Position numbers and translations under genes: made by a program. A stretch of DNA of 64,000 nt from Mytilisepta virgata. Taxonomy: Eukaryota; Mollusca; Bivalvia; Mytilida; Mytilidae. Below the pieces are notes generated by a model. That model searched no databases. It was not told where the DNA came from and saw only the letters and a list, made by a program, of their open reading frames with translations. This document shows, one piece after another, positions 26,111-38,100 of this stretch. The DNA is taken from assembly GCA_028015205.1 (NCBI GenBank), contig JAPWFG010000018.1:3410001-3474000 (forward strand), in the 5' to 3' direction. Positions within the stretch are counted from its first letter, which is position 1, and the number at the start of each line of letters is the position of its first letter.

Positions 26111-29100
26111 GTATATATTAAATATCTTTCTGATAGTATTTTTATCCGACTATATTTTCAGGCAATGCCAATAGGTTGTGTATTTGAACACGAAAGTGGT
26201 AAAAAACCAGAAAATAAGATGAAGAACCGCTTTCGAACTACATTTCCATGTTAGTGAATATAATTCTCACTTAACAATATGGAGAAATAGCACCAAATGT
26301 AAAAATAGAAACCAGTTTCTCGGTAAAAACAATAGCCACCATTTAAACTTCGAGATATTTGTCTTTTAGACGCGTCATAGTGACCTGATTTACATTCTAC
26401 ATGTAAGAAGCTACATGATTCGAATTTGTTCAAGAACTTGTGGTGATTCAATCTAGTATTGATCTACTATCCTTATCCTATCTATTGTCAAAATAATTGT
26501 TATATAGTAAGAAAATATGTGTACATATATATAGATTTAGTGGATAATTTATGCCATAAATAAACCGAACAAGAACACCTAAACAATACTCCAACACAGT
26601 TTAAACAGATTATGAAGGAATCCCAGGAGCATAAATATACAACATTTAATACGGATATACTGTAATCTACAAGGTGTAAACAACAAAACATGACATACAC
26701 CTACAATAAACCACCGAACTCTGGAGGGTAAGCAGGTTTCCGTATAAGCATCCATTGTATGATCCAGGCAAATCTTGTAGTGGTGTCGAGTGAAACAACA
26801 TGTGTTACGAGTGTTTAATGTCTCTTAGTGTATTCTTAAATTGTTATTATCATGAGGGTTGTTAACTTTCATTTCTTAATGACAGCAGTCTCTTCTAATA
26901 AACCCGAAACGAACCGTTTTTTTTACCACACTTAGTCTACTTCTTTATATATATTTAGTTACACAGGATCTAGGGTATCCATATAATCTGAGGTGTACAT
27001 GTACAGTTGTCAAATACATGCGATATCTGTATACTGTCTCGAAAATATGGAATGTCACAATGCGAAGATGGAAGTCTTTGATTCTGTCTTTTTAATTTTA
27101 AACTCTTTGTAAAGACGAAACGTAAAATAGTGAAATAACTTTATTTGATGGAAGCTTATTTTGGCGAAAATGTATCAATTGTATAAATAAAGGTAGAGTT
27201 GAATGGTTGTTCTAGTTTCATTGTTCCATTGGTATTACGTGGTGACGCTTGAGTAAAGTATTCTTCATACGAATATTAACGCAGAATATTCACAAGTTAG
27301 AACATACATGTGAAATTTCTATTGTTGATGATTTTGTTACAGATGACCATTCACGAGTTATCTTAAAGGGAGACACTCTGCATGATTATATTAATGCAAG
27401 CCACATAGATGTAAGTATAAAACTAAGATTTGTTATATTGTAAATACCATTCGCACATTTGTAAATTCAATAGTTTATTGTCATATATATTTTTCATCAG
27501 AGAGATAATTTGGTAAAAGTATATTAGATGATAAAAGAAATTGGCAGAAAAGTATAGTCAGGATTTTGTTATTCGAGTTATGTGAAAACACAATACCAAT
27601 TTACAACATATCAATTAAACTGTTTGCTCACATTACAAATGGAAGATACTTAATGTAATTGGTAAAAGATTCAAAATAAAAAAAAAAAAAAACACAATCG
27701 GTGCTTATAAATTTTGGCTTACAAGCCATTTTCTGCGACCACTCCATGATGAAGATAAGCTGTTTTCTTTCAAGGCATTGCATTGTTAATGTATAATTAA
27801 TACACTTATTTATTTCAGAATTATCAAACGAAAAAAGCGTATATAGCATCCCAAGGTTTGTCTTTTTACCAGAGATTGTTGATTTTTATAATATTGTTTT
27901 AAAATAAAGGACACAGCATAAATTTAAACTTTTGTTTTCCTAATAAGTAGCTAAATGTGTATGTTTGATTTAACTGTTTTAAATAATGACAAACATGACA
28001 AGTAGATTTGCCCTTAATTTTAGTTACTATAAAATGATGTAACACGTAACACTTCAAATCTATATTTCATTTATAGAAAGTCAATAATTTTTACACGGAA
28101 AGGCTTTTTTATGGCTGGTGTTGACATTGATATAAATTACCAAAAATTGATTGATTGATTGGTTTCTTAACGCCCAGTCGTAACTATTTCATGCTTTTTC
28201 AGAAAAAAACTAGTTAAATTGATAAACAATTCAAAAAGGGATAAGGCAGGACAAACAGATGCACCAATTGTGACTACCACTGTTAAAGAACGGTGGTTGG
28301 ATAGGGTTGGGTTGGGTGATTTAGCTTTTTGTAGCGGTCTTCAGCCAACTCTTTTGCAAAAAGTTCGGCATTCTCCATGCACTTAACTCACACTGATCCG
28401 CGGTCCGGCTTTCCTGGTTATGAGATAACCAAATGTTTCCTTGTTGTGCAATATGTTAACAAAATGTGTTTATATTATACCTTTAGTCCACACTTTGTTC
28501 TTTTCTTTTCTAAAAATTGTTTTATTAAATAGGTCCGAAAGGAAATACACTACGGGATTTTTGGCACATGATATGGCAGGAAAAAGCTGGTAAAATTGTT
28601 ATGGTTACAAGACTGATAGAAGAGAAAGGTGTAAGTAAAAAATATTCTTATTTGGTATCATTCTATAACATGCAACACACCTGACTTATTATCTATACAC
28701 AAATGTACTAAACTATTTGACAACCAACATATATCAGCTTAGATATAAAAAATAGTGTTAATATAAATAATAGAAAAATGTGTAATTCTGCAAGTTAAAG
28801 GATACTTTCCATTCCACTTACTTTAAACAATTAAATGCACAAAATATGCATATTTTGTGCATATGTATTAGTAACATAAACTATTTATACAAAGGAGAGA
28901 AACTAAAGTATCTATAATGTTATACTTATAATTTTTTCTAACCATAATGTTACGGCTATTGTAGAAAAAAATGCGAGCAATATTGGCCAGAGTCTACAAG
29001 TGAAGGACTCACATTTGAAAATTACAACTTGTCTATGGCAAAAGAAGTTGAACACTCCATTTATGTGTACAGAGAAATTAAAGTGTTTAACACAACGGTA

Positions 29101-32100
29101 ATGGAGATAGAAGTTCTCATATATAAAGTAACAATGATGCGTCCCCTTATATAGCTTATCGTGGATAAAGACATACGAGCCTTATACGTTACGTTGCGCC
29201 TTGGGCAGTTGTCGTCATTGCCAATCCCCTATTTTTCTTATAACCTTTCGTAGTCCTTTAATAATTTTGGATTGGTCCTTAGGTATATTTGTCTTCTTTA
29301 AATAAACGTTGTTGATAAAATTAAGAAAGTGTTGGCCACTCCAAAAATAAACCTTCTTATCTGAAGCCCCTAAACTTAATGACGTCGTCTCGTTCTTAAA
29401 GTCATGTTAGGTGACATAGACAGTTGATCAATATGGCGTCGAAGAGTTAAATTTTGAAACAATCAGGACAAAAAGTTTATTATAGGATTTAATACGTTTT
29501 TGTATGAGTTTATAGATGTGTAAACCCGTCCGACTCTCTCACAAACTAAAAAGAGTCCGAAGCTTTATTTATGTTGAGTATTTGAGTGAAAAGGCCGAGT
29601 TAACACATCGATAAACTCATACAAACTCGGATTTAATCCTTATAATTCCATTTCAAACATCGAAAAATTGTTCCTTATCAAAATAAAAAAAAATAACTTT
29701 GCCCTTTTCAGGCAACATTCATCTTGAATCTGGTACTATTTTTTGGCAGCTGAGCAATTGTATAAATAAGTCAACAAAGTCATTTACAAATCGAAAAAAG
29801 AAAGAAACGTATGTTTTGATAGATTTTAACATAATCTGAAGCGTACAGAATCGACGCAATGTCCGATTTTTCCTTTTGAAGAATCCAACTTGCGTTGTTT
29901 ACAAATATGACGTTGCAATCTTGACTGTGACGTCCGTGCAGCAACTTTTCGCGGAATGTTTGAAAACGCAATTTTCATAAATGTTTAAACTACTTCTCAT
30001 TAAATTTTAACTATTATTGTCAGTATCATCCTTAAAATTTGTTCTTTTACACCATTCTTCACATTTAATGTCACATTTGAAACTTTAAATAATCAAGAAA
30101 GCGCATGAATGTACTTGCCGAATACATGTTTATCGATGTATAAACCTTTACGATTTTTCCCTTCCGATCAATGGAATTCTTGTATTTTGTCATATGCAAA
30201 TTAAAACGGAATTATAGTAGGTTTAAATGTGATAATGAAAGAAATGGAAAACCACCCCCTATCTGAGGACTGTAAGGTAGGTAACATTTGTAAATTCAAT
30301 CCGTTCTATCGCCAATGCCAAAATACAAATGATTTATTTTCAAGTACACTTATTGGTAGAAATAACTTGATTCGTATAATTCACAAAATACCTTTGATTC
30401 TCTGAAGTTTGAATCATGTATGATATCAACAACTATCAATAAAGCATATTTCGATTCTAGCTAATAGTAACTGCAAGCACATGTAACATGCCATATGTAT
30501 TATATAATAGGTATTTTTTCACTGTAAGTAAAAGCTCCATGCGATAGGGTCGGGTAATTTAATGAACGTGAAACTGTTTAGTAATGATAACTAATACGTG
30601 TTGGGCTGATATGAATAATAAACTAACCCAAAAAATATTGAATAATTGTGTGAAAAGAAGACGCCCTTATTGTTAAATTGGGTCTGTGAAAAAGTCAACA
30701 TTAGAATCCGTTTAAACAGAGGTACATTGCTGTGTCAGCTATACAAAACCTGTTTCAAAGATTTTAACATTCATATTGACATGAGGGCCTTCAGAATAAC
30801 TGTGAAACACCATATTCCATCAGTCGGGTTAATCTGATGTGCATTCCTAAAAACTCAAACAATTTAATACAATATCTAAATCAAATTTTTGGCTACATGC
30901 ATCAGCATAAAAAACATTCGACTTTTCTACATTTTATACTACCAGACCACATTTTCAATTAACATATCGATTGAAACAACTAGTGCATCAATGTTGTTTC
31001 AAGCAAAATGGCACACGCAGTTATACATTTCTAGTTTTAAATAGAGAAAATGCTGATTTCGTGAAGAACCACTCTGATTCTGACAAAAAGGTATTCTAAA
31101 GATGAAATTATAAACACGTTACATTTTCTCATAGACAACATATTAGTTGAATTTTGCGGTCGAATGTTTCAAGTAACGATCGGCATTCCAATTGGAACCA
31201 ACCAATCCCATCCTCTGTGATCTGTTTCTGAATTGGTATGAAACGGATTTCATTCGAGAGCTACTACATGAAAATAAAAAGAAACTAGCCCAATCCTTTA
31301 ATTTAACTTTTCGTTATATAGATGACCTGTCGTTAAATAACGACAAATTCAAAGACTCTCTAAATCTCATCTACCCAAGTGATCTTACAATTAATAATAC
31401 TACAGATACATTAAGTCCGCTTCATATTTTGATTTGTTTGTTGAAATATACAATGAGGGATATTTGAAGATAAAACTTTATGACAAACGCGATGACTTGA
31501 ATTTTCGTATTCTTAACCTTCCATTCCCGAGTAGCAATATACAGCATCGCCTGCACACGTTTCGCAGCTTATCCGATATTCAAGGGCATGTGTTGAGTTA
31601 CCCAAAGAGGATTACTGCTGTCAAAAAAACTGCTTAACCAAGGTTTTTTGGATGTCATCACTTAGGAAAGTTTGCATTCGTCACAAAAATTGATTGACGG
31701 TTACAATGTTTCAATATCTAAGATGATGTTGGACCCGTTCCCGCTGTCGTAACATTTCATGTACAATGTACCTCCACCGAGTTATGACTACCACTGGATT
31801 GACTTTGTTGAACTTCAGGGCGGGTGCCGTATACGGACAGGAACTGCTTATCCATCCAGAGTACCTGAGTTCGCTCCTGGTTTTTACAGCAGCTCGTGTT
31901 GTTTACTGTTGTTTCGTTTTCAGTTTTTAATTGTTGTGCTTGTGCATTTGTCTTCCTGGTTTTGTCTGTCTAATGGATTGCTTTTTTGTATTTGCTCCTT
32001 AGGTATATTTGTCCTCTTCATCCTTATATACAATTTTAAAAAGGACTGAGCTTTGCACTCGTCCAGGTTTGCCATTTTTGATTGTAACTGAATTTTTTAC

Positions 32101-35100
32101 ATAAAAATACAACAGTTCTAAAACCGAAAATGTGCATGCGTTTGAAATTTGTGACAAATAGAAACAAACATAATAATGATATTCTATATATCTTATAGAT
32201 AATGTAGTTTAATTTAGACACGCTATAGTAATATATTTTATTTGATTATTTATACATGTATTTTTATCTATGTATTACTTGTAGACAAAAGAAGAACGAA
32301 CTGTAAAGCAGTTTCACTTTACACAGTGGCCAGACCATGGTGTCCCAGACAAAATTAAACTGGTTAACTTTTATAGAAAGGTTAAGGTTGAAAGAACAGA
32401 TCTCCCGGGGCCTATGATTGTTCACTGCAGGTCATTACATGAATACGATGATTAGGAAACAAATTCTTCTCATTATCAAACTATTTAATACTTTTGTTCT
32501 GATTTAAAGGCTTATATTTCATGCCACAATACGCTGTACGTACTAAGACATAGTATTCAATTATTTCATTGTATGAGCTAGCCACAAAACAGGTTCAATA
32601 TTCATCACGATCTTATATAATGTACGAAGTGGCAAAACAAACTGCAGATTATATAACAGGAAAGGTAAGCAATGGCATACCAATTAGTTAAACACATCCG
32701 GTCCACAGACCATCAAACTATAAAACAATGTACAAAAAAAGAGTAATGTGGTTAAACATCTTAACGGAAAACATTTTTTTTATATTCTTAAAGTCATTAT
32801 CATTGAGGTATGAAGTAAAATCGGATATTGAAATACGTGGTATTCACTTGCATTTGTAGATTTGTGTATCTGATAAAAATGTGTATGTTAGGATTTATGA
32901 TATAATTAAGATTACGAAAAACAGTCATGTGTTTAATGACAGACCCTGAGTTGTATTTAGATACGTGTGCATTGACCGGAACTAATATTCAAACATATGA
33001 ACAGTTTCATGTATAAAACATATCTGTATTAAGTTTAGGATTATAGAAATATGTCCCCTTTGATAATGGTTCCTCGCACGAGATCCTACGAAATTTCCAA
33101 GACAATTTTTTTTCATACTATATCCTATTCAAAATATAATTTCTGTGAAATGGGAAAAGGGTGGGGATGACCAGTCTCCCCCCCCCCCGTCTCAATACCA
33201 GACATGGCACACTACATAAGTGCTAGGGTATAGCATTCCTTCAACAGTAGGTTGATCCCTCTGAAGGATCAATTTTGCGAGGTCCTTTGGACTTAGACTA
33301 GTACTAACCCTCCCCATCTGAAAATGATTCTGTAACTTAATTCATTTCTAATCACCCTTAGCGCCGGAATTGGAAGAACAGGGACATTCATTGCTTTAGA
33401 TGCCTTATATGAAAATGGAAAGATAACTGGATTTGTTGACGTAATGGATTACGTCAAGATGATGAGGAAAGACAGAATGAATATGATACAGACAGTTGTA
33501 AGTATAATAGTAATTACATGAATTGTGAAATAAGGTCAAAGAAATAGACACTTATAACTTTTTGAGAAACTACAGAAAAGAGTATAATATATTTTTTCAA
33601 GACAGTGTTTTTTAATCTGATCTTGTCTTGAAGTTCTGTTACGAGATAAGATCAAGAATAGAAAATCTTATTAGGTGAAAAACATAAATACTTTGCTTAT
33701 CGCTATCTTGTTACTTTTTGAAATGCATATATAACAGGGTTTATCTATATTCTTATTATATGTAGTATTATGACAATGAAGTTTCATATGACATACGTTT
33801 CCATTGTTTAAAAACATCGGCGGTGGTGACTTCCGCGGACGTTGTAATTTCAGAGGTGTGTACAGTAAATAGAACTATAAACCTTATCGTGTGCAAAGGC
33901 TATGTGAGCTTTTGTCATCACTTGGCGTCCGTCGTCCGTTAACTTTTCACATTTTAATCTTCTCATCTGAAACCACCAGGCCAAATGGAAGTAAATTTGG
34001 CAGGCAGCATCTATGTAAGGTCTTTTATAGAGATTGCTCATTTCGTCGTGATTGGACAACAAACATGGCCGCCATGAACAATTGTTGTTTTTGATTGGCT
34101 GAGTTTTCAAAACTCTTCTCCTCTGAAACTGCTGGGCCACACGGAACAAAGCTTGACAGGAAGCATATACTGGAGGTCCTTTATAAAGCTTCCTCATTTC
34201 GTCCCGATCGGACTACAAATATGGCCGCCATATATATAATACCGCCACAATAGTTCTTGTTTCTGATTGGTTGATATTAAAACATCTTCTTCTCTGAAAT
34301 TGCTTCGCCAAATGGAAAGAAACTTGACTGAAAACATCTATTGCAGGTTCTTTATAACATTTCCTCATTTCGTCCCGATCGGGTAAAAAACATGGCCTCA
34401 ATAGGCAATTTTTTTTTCTCGTTGGTTGATTAAAATTTTATTTTTTCTCTGGAACTGCTTGGCCAAACGGAACGAAACTTTACAGGAAGCATTTAAGGGA
34501 GGTTCATTAAAAACTCTCCTCATTTCGTCGTGATCAGCCAACAAACATGGCCGTCATGGGCAATTCTTGTCTTTCATCGGTTGATAATCTTTTTCTTTGG
34601 AACCGCTTGGCCAAAGGGAACGAGACTTGACAGGAAGCATCTGTCTTAGGTTTCACACATTTTCCTGATTTTGTTCAGTTCAGGCGACAAACATAGCCGC
34701 CATGGGCAATTCTTATTTCTGATTGGTTGATGGCCTTCAGTAGAAGACTTAGGTTAACATAATCCCCCAAAAATATTCTGAAGAACTGCCAAATTTTAGA
34801 ATGTACTGACCTGTAAGTTACATAAGGACCTTGATGAAGAACAATTTGGTTCCTAAATGGCTTTTATACTAGGAGAGCGATACAGGCTCGACCCTCTGAG
34901 CCTCTAGTTTTTAAAATATTTTTTTGATGTAGCATTTAGTTTCAAGAACAATGAATCCGATGAAATTTTCAAAGGAAAACATTTCAGTTATAATGTTAAT
35001 AAATGGCGGAAAGGATACTCACAAAAAATCTACAGTGCATGGGCTGCAATAAAAAAAAAACAAGCTTCGGGAGGTCATACTTCGAGATGGCTTTATTCAT

Positions 35101-38100
35101 CAATGGAAAGTCATAGTTATATTAATACACATACATGTGTCTTAATATTTAACATTCAGTTTTAACGCCCTGTTTGTTATTTCTAACTACTATATGCACA
35201 AATATATTCCCATTTAGGATCAGTACATTGTTGTATATGAAGCTTTATTGGAACTGTTTTCTGTACCAGACACCTCTATTCCAAATACTGAATTTTGTGA
35301 ATACATCGAACAACATTTCAAGCAGACAGTTCCGAAAAACCAAACAAATCTTCGACAAGAATTTCAGGTATAACTTTAAAATCAAAAAGAGAAAAAATGA
35401 ATTGTGTTGATGTTATTTATTTTGTACTTCTTTAGTCATACATTTTAAAGAATGAAATACAATTAAATATCTATTCAAATATTTTATCCTCTATATCTGC
35501 GCTACCATTTGGAAGTTACATCCACCTGTAGAGTCATCTATACTCTTTAATACCAATGCACATTTGATGCACATTTGTTCTGCATATATTAGCAATGTTT
35601 ACATTATCAGGGGAGTTCATACACAAACAAACTAACTAGAAGATAACAATGCTATAGAAACTTTGTAAAAATATCTTGCAAGTTGAGATTTTAATCATTT
35701 GTTTTACTCTTTTTTATATTGAACGTTTGGCGTTTGGTATAAAAGTGTATACACATGTGTCTCCTTGTCTTTGTTTTAGAGGTTACAGGGTTTACGACCA
35801 GTTTTTAAAGATGAGGATTTCTCAGTAGGAAAAGCTATTGAAAACCAAAGGAAAAATTTTGTCAAAAATATACTGCCACGTAAGAATGTCCAACATTTTT
35901 GTCATACATTAAGGAATGAATTAAACATATGTTAGTTTAATGAAATACGAATAAAAAGTATATTTTCCCTTCGTTGTCTTTTTTACAAAGAGGTGAAAAA
36001 AAAACATAGAAATCATATTTCAATAAATATGGCATACTGTCTGAAAATGCTAATAGAAACGGCTGCTTTCTGTCAGTAATAGTATATAGCTGATCGAATT
36101 TGATTAATAAATAACAGACTGCTCTTACTGGTAACGACAATCGTATGAAATGTACATGTTGGATTTCAGTTAAATGTACGTCCATTCAGTTCAAAATATA
36201 ACAATCGAACCTTCTGAACAAATGAGTTGCTCCACATATGAAACCATGTTTGACAGGACATTCAACAAAATCTAAATTTAATATATTGACTTGCATTTTT
36301 TTTTTAAATAGAAAACATTTAGTTATTAATAGTGTATTGCAGAACCTGCATTACCTATCATTTGTATTTTATGTCCCCTTTAAATCTATATTCTTTGGTA
36401 AATGAATCCCACCTACCTCAGAAATACAAATTGGCAAATTGCAATTAGATTTCCTTGGGAAAAATATGACATTAATGCATACTATTGTTTTAAATTATTT
36501 TAGACAACGACTATCGGCCATATCTGACATCCTGTGATGGTTATATAAATGCTATAATCATCCCTGTGAGTATTTTACAATTATTATTTAAATGCAGTGG
36601 TAACTCTTATTAGAATGTTATGTCGAGGAAGATGAGTAAATTACCGATTTTTATCTAATGCATGGAATTAAAATTTATACGATGATAGACCAATAAAAAA
36701 ACTTATTTTAGCTAAATGAAACGGTTGTTTTATTATACATATAACTTATGAAACGGACATTGTAACCAATGTACATGTATGTCAATTTGTGCAAGAAATT
36801 TAAATCGATCTCTGTGGTAGAATTCTCTGCTTGAAATCATAGGGAGAAGAAACATTGGCGTGAGATATGTTTTAATGACAAGAATTTTAGTCACGACGTG
36901 TATAACTTCAGAAAACTGACACTTCTTCGTGCTGACCGTCTTGCCTTACGGTCGAGATAACTTTGTCTTCTTCTATCATTAGATAAACCCAGTTTGCTTA
37001 TTATGGTACATTCCTGTTTCGCTTACAGTTCTTCGAGAATGTTGTATTTTAAAAGAATGCTTAATATAAAAATCAAACTATGATTAATAATATATCAATG
37101 AACATAAAATATCAAGTCCTTTCGTGACATTTTAATTTGTAGGGATATTCAGTGAAAAGTAAGTTCATTGTAACGCAATTCCCCCTGAAGGATACAGTTG
37201 TTGATTTCTGGACAATGGTTTACGACCATGGCAGTGCTATTATTGTTTTGCTTGACTCCTTTGACAAGGTTTGCTTTAAATTAGAACACCCTTGAAATAA
37301 ATAAACAAGTAATACTTAATAATGGAATAGGCTCTTACAATAGGATTAACATTTAGACATGATGTGAAAGCTCGAAGGTTGAAAAAATGATCCAGTATTT
37401 AATAAAAGATCAAATATATCTTCAGCTTGGTAATCAGTTATTACTTTGTTCCAAATTCCGTACTTTTAAGACGTACCACTAAGAGAATCAACAACTTTAC
37501 TCCTAAACGACCATACACACATCCATATTTATTAGTTTCTACTTCGGCAATGCAGTGGAGCATGGTTTATAGTACTGTGTAATGTTATCGTTTGGAATTT
37601 GTCTCTCGTTTCCCTGAAGTTATCTTCAGACTTAAATTAAGCATATTAGATTAATATCTAATTGAATTCTTGTTTACAAACACCTTTAAATACTTTTTTC
37701 AAATCGTGTTTATTAGTATATGGAAAATTTGATATACAAGGTGAACATGTACTGGACTATATTTAATTTACAGAATACTGCATTATGGGGTGATGGAAAA
37801 CGTGACTTCAAACATTTAAGAGTTAGGAAAAGACAAGACCACTCAGAGGACGAGATTGAAATTCTTTTAGCTCAGCAAGTAAGATATTATTTTCGAAACA
37901 TAATTGGTTTCTTTTTTATAATTGATTTGAATCAAAAGTGTCTGGAAAAGTGTATTATTAATGCGGGGTGAAGTACACGAAGAAGGGGACAACTAAGAAA
38001 TTGTTTTGTTTCCCATCTGTGGTTAAACAACTAGACACAGATATTCTTCATTTTAATTTATTCCTACGGAAATTTTATAGCATCCTGTATCATTGTCCCC

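Larger units (their letters stand above)
22056..26161 (+). other. Intron before phosphatase D1
   Basis: About 4.1 kb. It holds two diverged copies of a ~150-bp segment (around 22860-23020 and 23090-23220), an inverted repeat (23414-23466 with 23731-23782), a Helentron-like fragment at 25310-25580 and an AT microsatellite. Open frames of 60-95 codons show no recognisable domain. Confidence 0.6.

Noticed and set aside
28143..28440. Possible tRNA-derived SINE starting with tgattgattgattgg
   Set aside because: No A/B promoter boxes or clear tail could be confirmed by eye; at most an unassigned dispersed repeat.
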